A stretch of DNA of 64,000 nucleotides, taken from contig NZ_CP086120.1 of the NCBI RefSeq assembly GCF_021216675.1, positions 3,532,501-3,596,500 on the forward strand, written 5' to 3'. The position numbers and the translations under genes are program-made. Under the pieces are notes generated by a model, which was given only the letters and a program-made list of their open reading frames with translations, did no database searches and was not told where the DNA came from. The first letter of the stretch is position 1, and every line of letters begins with the position of its first letter. This document shows positions 1-8,390 of this stretch, piece after piece. The stretch is from Streptomyces gobiensis (GTDB lineage: Bacteria; Actinomycetota; Actinomycetes; Streptomycetales; Streptomycetaceae).

Positions 1-362
1 CCGACGCGGAGGATGCGGTCTCGCTGGCCAACGCCACGCCGTACGGCCTCAACTCCAGCGTCTGGTCCACCTCCGCCCGGCGCGCCCGCGCCGTCGCCAC
101 CCGGCTGCGCACCGGCACGGTCAACATCAACGAGGGGTACGCCTCCGCCTACGGCAGCGTCAAGGCACCAATGGGCGGTATGGGCGACTCGGGTGTGGGC
201 CGCCGCCATGGCTCCGAGGGCATCCTGAAGTACACCGAGGCGCAGACGGTGGCGCACCAGCGTCTGCTGCCGATGGCTCCCTCGCTGGGTATGAGCCATG
301 AGCAGTACGCGGCCTTTATGACGCGCTCCCTGAAGGCGCTCAAGACGCTCCGCTTCCGCTGA
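1..362 (+). CDS. gabD2: Succinic semialdehyde dehydrogenase, C-terminal part (truncated by window edge)
   Basis: Only the last ~120 codons are present; the gene enters from the left edge in the frame beginning at base 3. The peptide has the aldehyde dehydrogenase C-terminal signature: NATPYGLNSSVW, then the GTVNINEGYAS strand and the MGGMGDSGVGRRHGSEG segment that closes the active site in NAD(P)-dependent semialdehyde dehydrogenases. The family oxidises succinic semialdehyde to succinate, feeding GABA carbon into the TCA cycle. The catalytic Cys/Glu and the Rossmann fold lie outside the window. The closest fit is the SSADH (GabD2) branch, because the tail carries the MSHEQYAAFM extension seen in actinobacterial members. 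Another aldehyde dehydrogenase subgroup cannot be excluded from this fragment. Confidence 0.85.
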   Translation, partial: DAEDAVSLANATPYGLNSSVWSTSARRARAVATRLRTGTVNINEGYASAYGSVKAPMGGMGDSGVGRRHGSEGILKYTEAQTVAHQRLLPMAPSLGMSHEQYAAFMTRSLKALKTLRFR

Positions 363-433
363 TGCGCGTGCCCGGTACCGATACGCGGCCCCGCCGCGCG
401 GCGGAGCTTCGCCCCGCGGGGCGGGGCGCCGTG

Positions 434-563
434 GATGGGTTTCCCCTATGCCCGCCCCTTCCCGGAAACCGGGGCTTGCGCCCCGGGCCCCGGGGTTGGG
501 CGGGTGCGGGCCGGTGTGCGGTGTTGTGCCCACCCGTTCCGCCCCAGCGGAACGACTGCCCCC
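434..563 (+). repeat. Dispersed GC-rich intergenic palindromic repeat, copy 1 (arm A only)
   Basis: The block starts at a GGGTTTCCCC-like motif, continues through CCGCCCCTTCCCGG and GGGGCTTGCGCCCC, and ends with a GTTGTGCCCACCCGTTCCGC segment and a GCGGAACGACTGCCC palindromic half. The same order of motifs recurs at 8134, 13488, 44955 and 54743. This copy fills most of the gap between the dehydrogenase stop codon and the GMC oxidoreductase start. No protein is supported here, although a frame stays open through it. Confidence 0.8.
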
Positions 564-594
564 AACTTGTTCGTACCTTTTCCCGGAGGTTCCC

Positions 595-2406
595 GTGTCA
601 CAGGACAAGTCGGCCTACGACTACGACGTGCTCGTCATCGGCTCCGGCTTCGGCGGGTCCGTGTCCGCCCTGCGGCTGACCGAGAAGGGCTACCGCGTCG
701 GCGTCCTGGAGGCGGGCCGCCGTTTCACCGCGGAGACGCTGCCCAAGAACTCCTGGGATCTGAAGAACTATCTCTGGGCTCCTGCCCTCGGCCTCTATGG
801 GCTCCAGCGCATCCATCTCCTCAACAATGTGATGATTCTGGCTGGTGCGGGGGTGGGCGGCGGCTCGCTCAACTACGCCAACACCCTGTATGTGCCCCCG
901 AAGCCATTCTTCGAGGACCGCCAGTGGGGCCACATCACCGACTGGCAGGATGAGCTGAAGCCCTACTACGACCAGGCGCGGCGCATGCTCGGGGTCCGTC
1001 TCAATCCGACCATGACGCCCTCAGATGTCCATCTCAAGGCCGCCGCCGAGAAGATGGGCGTGGGTGACAGCTTCCACTTCGCGCCCGTAGGGGTCTTCTT
1101 CGGAGATGGCGAGGACGCCGACGGCACGGTGAAAGCGGCGCCCGGGGAAGAGGTCTCCGATCCTTACTTCGGTGGTGCCGGGCCGTCCCGTAAGGCCTGC
1201 ACCGAGTGCGGCGAGTGCATGACGGGCTGCCGTCATGGCGCCAAGAACACCCTCAACGAGAACTATCTCTACCTCGCCGAGCAGGCAGGCGCGGAGGTAC
1301 ACGAACTGACCACGGTCACAGCGGTGACCGAAGACGCCGCAGACGCCGAAGGCGCCGGGGGCGGTTTCCGGGTGACAACGGTCCGTACGGACAAGCGCCG
1401 TAAGGGGAAGCCCCGCGTCTTCCGCGCCGCGAAGGTGATCATCGCCGCGGGTACCTATGGCACCCAGACCCTGCTCCACCGGATGCGTGACGAGGGCCAA
1501 CTGCCGCGCATATCCTCGCGGCTCGGCGTCCTCACCCGCACCAACTCGGAGGCTCTGGTGGGAGCCCAGACCGTCGAACGGCGCTACCGCAAGAAGTACG
1601 GGCGGGACGCGGAGCTGGACTTCACCAAGGGCGTGGCGATCACCTCGTCCATTCACCCCGATGAGCACACCCATATCGAGCCCGTCCGCTACGGCAAGGG
1701 CTCCAATGCCATGGGCGCGCTGACGACCCTCCAGGTACGTCACAACACCCGGCTGCCGCGCGTACTGGCCCACATCGGGACCTGTGCCCGGCACCCGGTC
1801 CTCTTCCTGCGCTCGCTGTCCAACCGCAAGTGGTCCGAGCGGATCATCATCGGCCTGGTGATGCAGACCCTCGACAACTCCCTGACGACTTACCGGAAGC
1901 CAAAGGGACTCGGTAAGGGCCTGCTCACCGCCAAGCAGGGCCATGGCGCTCCCAATCCGCTGCATATCCCGGAGGGCGCGGCGGCGGCCCAGCATCTCGC
2001 CGAGGAGATCAACGGCTTCCCCGGCACCAATGTCGGCGAGGTGATGGGCACCCCGCTGACCGCGCACTTCCTGGGGGGCTGCCCGATCGGCGCGGACGCG
2101 GAACACGGTGTCATCGACCCGTATCACCGGCTCTACGGTCACCCCGGGATCTCGGTCGTCGACGGCGCCGCCGTCTCGGCGAATCTGGGGGTGAACCCGT
2201 CCCTCACCATTACGGCCCAGGCCGAACGCGCCATGTCCCTGTGGCCCAACAAGGGTGAGGAGGACCCCCGCCCGCCCCAGGGCTCGCCGTACGTCCGCCT
2301 CCCGGCGGTGGAGCCCCGCTCCCCGGCCGTCCCGGCGGACGCCTTCGCCGCCCTGCGCCTGCCCGTCCTCCCGGTTCCGGTGGTGCCGCCCAAGCAGGCT
2401 GACTGA
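595..2406 (+). CDS. GMC-family FAD oxidoreductase, cholesterol-oxidase (ChoD) like
   Basis: This 603-residue flavoprotein has an N-terminal FAD-binding Rossmann motif GSGFGG at residues 16-21 after VLVIG. It has the GMC C-terminal FAD segment (VVDGAAVSANLGVNPS ... TITAQAERAM). A CxxCxxCxxxC cluster (Cys202, 205, 208, 212; CTECGECMTGC) sits mid-protein. It is typical of the mycobacterial ChoD group and looks like an iron-sulfur-binding motif. The family oxidises hydroxyl groups of sterols or similar lipids; the true substrate is unknown. I place the start at GTG 595, seven bases after GGAGG; the open frame runs further upstream only through the repeat. A 14-bp-stem terminator follows. No signal peptide is seen, so it is probably cytoplasmic. 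Confidence 0.85.
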   Translation: MSQDKSAYDYDVLVIGSGFGGSVSALRLTEKGYRVGVLEAGRRFTAETLPKNSWDLKNYLWAPALGLYGLQRIHLLNNVMILAGAGVGGGSLNYANTLYVPPKPFFEDRQWGHITDWQDELKPYYDQARRMLGVRLNPTMTPSDVHLKAAAEKMGVGDSFHFAPVGVFFGDGEDADGTVKAAPGEEVSDPYFGGAGPSRKACTECGECMTGCRHGAKNTLNENYLYLAEQAGAEVHELTTVTAVTEDAADAEGAGGGFRVTTVRTDKRRKGKPRVFRAAKVIIAAGTYGTQTLLHRMRDEGQLPRISSRLGVLTRTNSEALVGAQTVERRYRKKYGRDAELDFTKGVAITSSIHPDEHTHIEPVRYGKGSNAMGALTTLQVRHNTRLPRVLAHIGTCARHPVLFLRSLSNRKWSERIIIGLVMQTLDNSLTTYRKPKGLGKGLLTAKQGHGAPNPLHIPEGAAAAQHLAEEINGFPGTNVGEVMGTPLTAHFLGGCPIGADAEHGVIDPYHRLYGHPGISVVDGAAVSANLGVNPSLTITAQAERAMSLWPNKGEEDPRPPQGSPYVRLPAVEPRSPAVPADAFAALRLPVLPVPVVPPKQAD

Positions 2407-2424
2407 TCGGCCGCGAGCACCGAA

Positions 2425-2457
2425 CAGGGCCCGGCCTCTGGAGGAGGCCGGGCCCTG
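2425..2457. terminator. Bidirectional intrinsic terminator between convergent genes
   Basis: A perfect 14-bp stem (2425-2438 with 2444-2457) encloses a 5-nt loop. It lies 19 bases after the oxidoreductase stop and 22 bases beyond the stop of the opposing cell-wall protein gene, so it can end both transcripts. Confidence 0.9.
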
Positions 2458-2478
2458 CTGTATCAGGCTGGGAAGTCC

Positions 2479-3651
2479 TTACGCGGCGGCGGTGGCGTCC
2501 GAGTCGTCGCCAGCCTTGCGGCGGCGCACGATGAACATCGCACCGGCGCCGACGGCAATGGCAGCCGCACCGGCGAGCGCGAACATCGGCATGTTGGAGT
2601 CCGCACCGGTCGCGGCGAGCTGACCCTGGACCTTGTTCAGGCTTTCCTTCTTCGGCTTCTCGGCCGGGATGGGGGTCTTGCCACCGGTCTTCGGCTTGGT
2701 GCCCTCGGTCTTGGTGCCGGGCGCGACAATCTCGATGACGATGCCGGTGTGGCCGTCGCCGACACAGTCCTCGTCCTCGTCCAGGTAGGCACCGCCACCG
2801 ATGGTCAGACCGGCGCCGATCGGGGCGTTCTTCTTGGCGTTCACACGCAGCTCGATGTCGCTGTACTCGTCGCCCTCGAGCTCAGTCCACCCGACAAAGC
2901 CGACGGAGTGGCCCTGCCCATCGGTGACGGACTCCCAGGTGCCGGTCTCGGGGTCCTTCACCTCCAGGACGACCTGCTTGGCGGAGAACGCCTCCTCGGC
3001 CTGCTCATCGGCCGGGCCGACACCGGCGAACAGGAAGATGTGGTTCAGGCGGCTCTCGGAGGGGTTGGTCACCCGGAGCTTGAAGTTGTGCCAGCCGCTG
3101 CCCGCGACGATCTTGCCGGGCAGGCCGATGATCTCCGGCTTCAGCTTGGACTCGTACGCCGCGTTCTGGTCCTCGCAGAAGGCCAGCTCGTCGTCGTCCT
3201 CGCCCTGGTCCTCGTCGTCGTCCTCGCCCTCGTCCTCACCGGGAGTCTCGTCCTCGCCCGGCTCGGAGGACTTGTCGTCCTCGTCCTTGTTGTCCTCGCC
3301 CTTGTCGCCTCCCTGGTCTTCCTCGTCTTCCTTGTTTCCCTTCTTCTCCTCGTCACCGTCATCGGACGACTCGCCGTTCTCGTCCGGTGTGGTGCTCCCC
3401 GCATCATCCGAGGCGGCCTTGTCCTCGTCCTGAGTCGCGGAGTCGTCGTCGCCCGACGCGTCCTTCTCCTCGGCACCCGGGGTGGTCTCGTCGGCCTTGC
3501 TGGCCTCGTCCTGCTCCGCGGGGGCGCTGGTGGATGATTCCTGGGACGGGTCGGTGGTGGTGGTTGCGTGCGCCGCCGAGGCAGCCATCAGGCTGGCGGG
3601 GGCGATAACGGCCGCAGCGGCGGCAGCCGCGACTGCACGGCGAAGCTTCAT
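2479..3651 (-). CDS. Secreted cell-wall protein with LAATG sorting signal and long acidic repeat region
   Basis: The 390-residue product begins with a Sec signal peptide (about residues 1-29, ending AAHA). Next comes a ~110-residue low-complexity tract rich in Asp, Glu, Ser and Lys (EDE, GDKGED, GEDDDE). A folded region of ~170 residues follows (roughly 155-330) that I do not recognise. The C terminus has LAATG at ~345, a hydrophobic span and RRRK, the architecture of a sortase substrate of the LAxTG class common in Streptomyces. The protein is therefore predicted to be covalently attached to peptidoglycan, with the acidic tract as a spacer or cation-binding stalk. No sortase gene is in the window. 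A second LAxTG protein lies at 44036. Confidence 0.8.
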   Translation of the reverse strand: MKLRRAVAAAAAAAVIAPASLMAASAAHATTTTDPSQESSTSAPAEQDEASKADETTPGAEEKDASGDDDSATQDEDKAASDDAGSTTPDENGESSDDGDEEKKGNKEDEEDQGGDKGEDNKDEDDKSSEPGEDETPGEDEGEDDDEDQGEDDDELAFCEDQNAAYESKLKPEIIGLPGKIVAGSGWHNFKLRVTNPSESRLNHIFLFAGVGPADEQAEEAFSAKQVVLEVKDPETGTWESVTDGQGHSVGFVGWTELEGDEYSDIELRVNAKKNAPIGAGLTIGGGAYLDEDEDCVGDGHTGIVIEIVAPGTKTEGTKPKTGGKTPIPAEKPKKESLNKVQGQLAATGADSNMPMFALAGAAAIAVGAGAMFIVRRRKAGDDSDATAAA

Positions 3652-3925
3652 GGATATAGCCTCTTCAGGATCCGTAACGACAGGTATGTAGGTGAGCCGT
3701 TGCGGCGGTGGGGGCGCGGCTCGACAGGGTCGAACAGTAAGGCCGAAATAAACGCCCTGTCAGGGGTGTTGCAGTGCCCCTTGGTCCGGAAGTGGCGGGT
3801 GAGGAGCCGACTAATGCGGACAACTTTGGACAGTTGCCCGCACTGGAGTCGTTTCTTCTGTGTTGTATCTCACGTCAACAGGTGTCAGAAGCGTTGTCAT
3901 TCCGTGACGGGCTTCCGTACAACCT

Positions 3926-4552
3926 TCAGTTGCCTAGCGCGTCAACGCCCGTGCCCTTCAGCGTGCTGGTGCCGGTGCCCACCAAGTCCGAGACGTTTCC
4001 GAGCAGTCGGCCGACGGGCAGCTGCGACTCACCGGCCTTGTCGACGATATCGAGCCCTGCCTTCCGTTCGCCGTACAGCGAGGGGGTGGTGACGGTGGCG
4101 TTGGGCACGGTGAGTTTGGGCATGCCGGACTCCTCGGTCCCCGGGTTGGTGATCGGAAGGTCGACCTCGACGGAGGGCGTGACGGCTCGCAGCGGAGTGC
4201 TGCGGTTCATCAGCTGGGCCGAGGCGGCGTTCGGGTTCTCATCCGTGGCCGGCAACGGGACTTCCACGAGAGCCGATGGGGCATCCAGGATCGTCCCGAA
4301 CGACGGTACGAGCGGCACCGTCACGTTCTCATCGGTCATGACCTCCGGCACGGACGGCGGGGTCAGCGGCTGGGACGGCACGGTGGCGCTGATGGTGGGT
4401 GCGTCGACCGGCAGGTAGGGGGTCACCCCGTCCAGCGGTACATCCACCGGTACCTGGGTGCCCGAATCATCCGCCGCCGCAGCGGTGGGGGTCAGCGCGG
4501 CTGCCGCACAGATCGCCAGTGCCGTGAACTTGCCCTGCTTGGAGATGCTCAT
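3926..4552 (-). CDS. Small secreted protein of unknown function
   Basis: The 208-residue product has a Sec signal peptide (MSISKQGKFTALAICAAAAL, cleavage near TAAAADD). The mature part is rich in Pro, Val, Thr and Leu, and recurrent short VPVDVPLDG / VPLPATDE / VDLPITNPG-like segments suggest an extended, beta-rich or disordered exported polypeptide. No catalytic motif, LAxTG signal or membrane anchor is visible. The ATG at 4552 follows GGAG by about seven bases. It lies 274 bases upstream of the LAATG gene on the same strand; whether the two are cotranscribed is not clear. I do not recognise the family. Confidence 0.7.
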   Translation of the reverse strand: MSISKQGKFTALAICAAAALTPTAAAADDSGTQVPVDVPLDGVTPYLPVDAPTISATVPSQPLTPPSVPEVMTDENVTVPLVPSFGTILDAPSALVEVPLPATDENPNAASAQLMNRSTPLRAVTPSVEVDLPITNPGTEESGMPKLTVPNATVTTPSLYGERKAGLDIVDKAGESQLPVGRLLGNVSDLVGTGTSTLKGTGVDALGN

Positions 4553-5268
4553 ACCGGTCTCCGCCTCTCTCCGTTTGCCCTTTCACACCCCTGCGTGCTG
4601 CAAGAACGAGACTGTCCGGGCCGGGAGTGCGGTCTTCCACCCGGTCGGCGCAGTCGTGCGACGAACGTGGCGATGGACGTGACTATGGGCGCGGCGATGG
4701 ACGCGGGCGTGCGAAGGGCCCTGGGGCGCCGGCGGGGGGTGGCGGCATCCCAGGGCCCTTGGCGGTTCAGCGCGGCGTCAGGGCAGCGCCAGCGCTGAAA
4801 AGCGGCGCCGGGGGATTGCGCCGCAGGATTGGTTCAACCAATGGCAGCTACCTGCCACGGCTCACCATATGGCGGTAGGCACGTGGAACTTGTCCATGCA
4901 TCGTGGTGGATGCGCCGCTCCCTGCGCAACCGTTTCGACTGACTCGGACAGGAGCCGTCTGGAAGCGTCTGGAACGGACTGGAACCGTCTGCAACCGTGG
5001 AGCGGCCGGTCCCCGGGCGCCCCCGGGGACCGGCCGCATGTCCCCCCGCCAAGGGCAGGGGTGGGTCGTGACCGGGCTGCTGTCCCCTGCTGTCCGGTCA
5101 CCGCACCGGAGCGAGGTCCCACGGACGCGCGGTCCTCACCTCATCGGGAGGGCAGACGTCTCATCGCTCTGGTGGTGCCGCCCCACTGCCGCCGGGCGCC
5201 CAGCGGACATCGGGGACATCAGGACCAACGAAGCCTGTGCGCGGCAGTCACGGGACCGTACGGGTGAC
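4553..5268. other. Gene-poor region with several strong hairpins
   Basis: No convincing coding frame is present in these 716 bases. There is a 12-bp perfect stem at 4714-4725/4749-4760. A palindrome ATTGGTTCAACCAAT lies at 4828-4842. Clustered CTGGAAC/CGTCTGGAA direct repeats lie at about 4965-5000. The strong hairpin at 5002-5037 is listed separately. The left part must hold the promoter of the secreted-protein gene at 4552. A small RNA ending at the 5002-5037 hairpin is possible but unsupported. Confidence 0.5.
5002..5037 (-). terminator. Strong intrinsic hairpin downstream of chorismate mutase
   Basis: A 16-bp perfect stem (5002-5017/5022-5037) with a 4-nt loop lies 230 bases past the chorismate mutase stop codon. 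It is the first strong hairpin met by that transcript. It could equally end a plus-strand transcript from the gene-poor region. Confidence 0.6.
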
Positions 5269-5544
5269 TCAGATACGGCCCCGGGAGAGCTCCAGCAGCG
5301 TCATGGCCAGCGCCGTGCCGGGCGTGCCCAGCTCGGCTCGGAAGCGCGCGAGAATCTCCATTTCCCGGGAGAGATGCACCCGGCGGCCGCCCGTGCTGAT
5401 CCGGGTCTGCTGGATCCGGGCTGAGACGGCCATCCGTTCCTGGACGAGTTCGATGATCCGGCGATCGAGATCATCGATCTGGGTACGGGCGTCGCTGATC
5501 AGTTCCTCGGGGGCAGTGGGGGCAGCGGGTCCAGTGGCGGTCAC
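5269..5544 (-). CDS. Monofunctional chorismate mutase, AroQ fold
   Basis: This 91-residue protein is the size of a stand-alone AroQ-type chorismate mutase, which converts chorismate to prephenate for phenylalanine and tyrosine synthesis. The family pattern is visible: an [22 protein letters not shown] helix start, the [12 protein letters not shown] helix with conserved Arg/Lys-type contacts, and a C-terminal helix ending in LLELSRGRI. There is no signal peptide, so it is cytosolic. The GTG start at 5544 follows GAGGAG closely. The gene is divergent from guaA, and its 5' region contains a very stable hairpin (5601-5638). Confidence 0.88.
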   Translation of the reverse strand: MTATGPAAPTAPEELISDARTQIDDLDRRIIELVQERMAVSARIQQTRISTGGRRVHLSREMEILARFRAELGTPGTALAMTLLELSRGRI

Positions 5545-5600
5545 GGTGGTTTCTCCTCGGGGCGTATGGGCCCCGGGGCGGTCGCGGCCCGGGAGATACG

Positions 5601-5638
5601 ACAGGCGCCCCGGGCCTTGATCGGCCCGGGGCGCCTGT
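5601..5638. promoter_or_regulatory. Very stable hairpin in the chorismate mutase / guaA divergent region
   Basis: A 16-bp perfect stem (5601-5616/5623-5638) encloses a 6-nt loop, 57 bases upstream of the chorismate mutase start and 209 bases upstream of guaA. Nothing upstream on either strand needs a terminator, so it may be a leader attenuator. The role is inferred from position only. Confidence 0.45.
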
Positions 5639-5802
5639 GGAAGTGCTTGTCAGTGGCTCAAGCAGCACTACCCACCACATGGCAGCCGGACGGGCCGGTG
5701 CCATAGGTAAACCAGAAGGTCGTCTGGGTGGGCTGTGTGGGCTGCTTGAACACAGCGCCCAGTATGCCCGCCAGCACGGGCCGTGGCCACTTCCGGGGCC
5801 GT

Positions 5803-5808
5803 TAGAAT
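5803..5808 (+). promoter_or_regulatory. Candidate -10 box of guaA
   Basis: TAGAAT lies 38 bases before the proposed guaA start and fits the actinobacterial TANNNT -10 consensus. No good -35 hexamer is seen at 17-18 bp. This gives a leader of about 30 nt with the AAAGG ribosome-binding site. Confidence 0.4.
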
Positions 5809-5846
5809 CGAAACACCACCCTTCTCCACCGCCGAAAGGCAGCTTC

Positions 5847-7463
5847 GTGGCATCAGCGCCCAACGCCGCGCCCAATGCGACCCAAGGACCGGGCGACCAC
5901 TCCCCGGACGTGGTCCTCGTAGTTGACTTCGGCGCGCAGTACGCCCAGCTCATCGCCCGCCGGGTCCGCGAGGCCCGGGTCTACAGCGAGATCGTGCCGT
6001 CCACCATGCCGGTGGCCGAGATCCTCGCCAAGAACCCGAAGGCGATCATCCTCTCCGGCGGTCCCTCGTCCGTATACGCCGAGGAAGCGCCGAGCCTGGA
6101 CCGTGCGCTGTTCGAGGCCGGTATCCCGGTATTCGGCATGTGCTACGGCTTCCAGCTCATGGCCCAGCTCCTCGGCGGCACCGTCGACAACACCGGCGCC
6201 CGGGAGTACGGCCGTACACCGCTGACCGTGACCAAGCCCGGCTCGACCCTCTTCGAGGGCACCCCCGCCGAGCAGCCGGTGTGGATGTCGCACGGCGACG
6301 CCTGCTCGGCGGCTCCCAAGGGCTTCACCGTCACCGCCGCCACGGATGTGGTGCCGGTCGCGGCCTTCGAGAACGACGAGCTGAAGCTCTACGGTGTGCA
6401 GTACCACCCCGAGGTCATGCACTCCACATACGGCCAGCAGGTGCTGGAGCACTTCCTCTACCGTGGCGCGGGCCTCACCCCGAGCTGGACCACCGGCAAT
6501 ATCGTCGAGGAGCAGGTCGAGGCCATCCGTGCCCAGGTCGGCAGCAAGCGGGCGATCTGCGGGCTGTCCGGCGGCGTGGACTCGGCCGTCGCCGCCGCCC
6601 TGGTGCACAAGGCCATCGGTACTCAGCTGACCTGCGTGTATGTCGACCATGGGCTGATGCGCAAGGGCGAGACCGAGCAGGTCGAGAAGGACTTCGTGGC
6701 CGCCACCGGGGTCCAGCTCAAGGTCGTCGACGCGGAGAAGCGCTTCCTGGACGCGCTCGCGGGAGCCTCCGACCCCGAGCAGAAGCGGAAGATCATCGGC
6801 CGGGAGTTCATCCGGGTCTTCGAGCAGGCCCAGGCCGAGCTGGTCGCTGAGGCGGGCGCGGATGGCGAGGAGGTCGCCTTCCTGGTCCAGGGCACGCTCT
6901 ACCCGGACGTCGTCGAGTCCGGCGGCGGAACGGGCACCGCGAACATCAAGTCCCACCACAATGTCGGTGGGCTGCCGGAGGATCTGGAGTTCGAGCTCGT
7001 CGAGCCGCTTCGCCAGCTCTTCAAGGATGAGGTCCGGATGGTCGGCCAGGAGCTGGGTCTCCCGGACGAGATCGTCCAGCGCCAGCCCTTCCCGGGGCCG
7101 GGGCTCGGTATCCGTATCGTCGGCGAGGTCACAAAGGACCGGCTCGACCTGCTCCGCGAGGCCGACGCCATCGCCCGCGAGGAGCTGACCGCGGCCGGGC
7201 TCGACCGTGAGATCTGGCAGTGCCCGGTGGTGCTCCTGGCGGACGTACGCTCGGTCGGCGTCCAGGGCGATGGCCGTACGTACGGCCATCCGGTCGTGCT
7301 GCGCCCGGTGTCGTCCGAGGACGCGATGACGGCGGACTGGTCGCGGCTGCCGTATGACGTGCTGTCGAAGATCTCCACTCGCATCACGAATGAGGTCGCG
7401 GGGGTCAACCGCGTCGTGCTCGACGTCACGAGCAAGCCCCCGGGCACCATTGAGTGGGAGTGA
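5847..7463 (+). CDS. guaA: GMP synthase (glutamine-hydrolysing)
   Basis: GuaA converts XMP, ATP and glutamine to GMP in purine synthesis. The N-terminal class I glutaminase domain has nucleophile Cys99 in GMCYGFQ and the YHPEV His/Glu motif. The PP-loop ATP pyrophosphatase signature SGGVDS is at 241-246, followed by the C-terminal dimerisation domain ending in [11 protein letters not shown]. The chosen GTG at 5847 (AAAGG seven bases upstream) gives 538 residues. That is close to the usual ~520-530 with a short Ala/Pro-rich N-terminal extension. The frame is open further upstream, but that part runs through the hairpin region and is not conserved-looking. A long stem-loop follows the stop. Confidence 0.97.
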   Translation: MASAPNAAPNATQGPGDHSPDVVLVVDFGAQYAQLIARRVREARVYSEIVPSTMPVAEILAKNPKAIILSGGPSSVYAEEAPSLDRALFEAGIPVFGMCYGFQLMAQLLGGTVDNTGAREYGRTPLTVTKPGSTLFEGTPAEQPVWMSHGDACSAAPKGFTVTAATDVVPVAAFENDELKLYGVQYHPEVMHSTYGQQVLEHFLYRGAGLTPSWTTGNIVEEQVEAIRAQVGSKRAICGLSGGVDSAVAAALVHKAIGTQLTCVYVDHGLMRKGETEQVEKDFVAATGVQLKVVDAEKRFLDALAGASDPEQKRKIIGREFIRVFEQAQAELVAEAGADGEEVAFLVQGTLYPDVVESGGGTGTANIKSHHNVGGLPEDLEFELVEPLRQLFKDEVRMVGQELGLPDEIVQRQPFPGPGLGIRIVGEVTKDRLDLLREADAIAREELTAAGLDREIWQCPVVLLADVRSVGVQGDGRTYGHPVVLRPVSSEDAMTADWSRLPYDVLSKISTRITNEVAGVNRVVLDVTSKPPGTIEWE

Positions 7464-7471
7464 CCTCCCTC

Positions 7472-7529
7472 CTGGTCAACGGCTGCGCCGCCGCTCATCA
7501 GTTTGAGCGGCGGTGTTGTTGTTGACCAG
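7472..7529 (+). terminator. Terminator after guaA
   Basis: An outer CTGGTCAAC/GTTGACCAG pair (7472-7480/7521-7529) surrounds an inner 10-bp CCGCCGCTCA/TGAGCGGCGG stem. It begins nine bases after the guaA stop codon. Confidence 0.85.
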
Positions 7530-7561
7530 CGGCTTCACCCGGCGGTCGCCATGATCGCCGT

Positions 7562-8123
7562 ATGGAGGACACCCCCTTCCCCGAGTGGCTGCGCCCGCCA
7601 TACGAGGGCTTCAGCGTTGACGACCTGTTCCGGCTGAAGGATCTGCCACCGCATACGCAGCTGATCGACGGAAGCCTGATTCCCCGCGCCCGGCAGAGCT
7701 GCTTCCACACCAGGCTGCGGAAGTCCTGCCCGGACCGCTGGGTGGTGGCCCGCGAGATGGTCGTTGTCATCGACCGCCGACAGGTGCTTGAGCCGGATGT
7801 CTCCGTGATCCACAGGGAGGCACGCCGGGGACCCGACAGCGACCCGTTTCCAGGCTGAGGACGCGCTGCTGGTGATCGAGACCGCCATGCCCGACTCGGA
7901 GCTCCGAGACCGAGAGCGTAAGCCGCAGCTCTACGGCCGGGCGGGCATCCCGCACTTCTGGCTGGTGGAGATGGCTGGTGAGCAGGACACCCCCGTGGTG
8001 CACACCTATGTGCTGAACCCGGTCACGAAGGCGTACGACTCCACGGGCACTCATATCAAGCAGCTCACCGTCGATGTGCCCTACGCCATCGACATCGACC
8101 TCACCGAGGTCGACCGGCTGTAG
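7562..8123 (+). pseudogene. Uma2-family (DUF820) putative endonuclease, frameshifted
   Basis: The two halves of one Uma2 protein lie in different frames. The first part (7562-7858) has the family N terminus (MEDTPFPEWLRPPYEGFSVDDL, then LIDGSLI and VVREM-like VVAREMVVVIDRR ... EPDVSVI). The second (readable from about 7842 to 8123) continues as TRFQAEDALLVIETAMPDSELRDRERKPQLYGRAGIPHFWLVE, which holds the Glu and Lys residues of the PD-(D/E)XK-like core. The frame changes between about 7830 and 7842. The segment RARQSCFHTRLRKSCPDRW also looks shortened compared with the family. It is most likely a decayed member of a large Streptomyces paralogue family; a sequencing error is the alternative. 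Confidence 0.75.
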
Positions 8124-8133
8124 GGGGTCTGTC

Positions 8134-8361
8134 CGGTGGCTTTCCCCTAACCCTCCCCTTCCCGAAACTGTGGGCTGACGCCCCCAGACCCCCACCCTGT
8201 TGTGGGCACTCGCAGCCCCGCGAGGGGCTGTGGGTGGGCACAACACCCGGCCACCGGCCCGCACCCGGAAAACCCCGGGGCCCCGGGGCGAAGCCCCGGT
8301 TACGGGAAGGTGGGGGCACCTCCCAGCGGTAGCTGGGGGAGGGATACGGGGAACCCCACCC
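8134..8361. repeat. Dispersed intergenic palindromic repeat, copy 2 (two arms, full length)
   Basis: Starting 11 bases after the Uma2 stop, arm B (TTTCCCCTAACCC ... GGGCTGACGCCCCCAGACCCC) is joined through a TGTTGTGGGCA ... GGGCACAACA core to arm A in inverted orientation (ending GGATACGGGGAACCCCACCC). Copy 5 has the same two-armed layout, whereas copies 1, 3 and 4 contain arm A and the core only. A shorter hairpin element is nested in it at 8311-8342. Confidence 0.8.
8311..8342. repeat. 32-nt short palindromic repeat nested in the larger repeat
   Basis: The sequence starts TGGGGGCACCTCCCAG and ends AGCTGGGGGAGG, forming a CTCCCAGC/GCTGGGGG-type hairpin. A near-identical 33-nt element is found inside the pcrA coding region at 28770-28802. 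Confidence 0.8.
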
Positions 8362-8390
8362 ACAGCACGCCCGCAACCGGGCGGGGCCCG

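Noticed and set aside
448..594. N-terminal extension of the GMC oxidoreductase
   Set aside because: It is translated from the intergenic repeat, and the family N terminus begins right after GTG 595.
5545..5680. Trp-Trp leader peptide (MWWVVLLEP) before chorismate mutase as a classical attenuator
   Set aside because: The frame has no stop before the hairpin and no ribosome-binding site, so classical translation-coupled attenuation is not supported.
5853..7289. 478-codon minus-strand frame opposite guaA
   Set aside because: It is an antisense shadow caused by third-position GC bias; the plus strand encodes a complete GuaA and the minus frame has no domain or ribosome-binding site.
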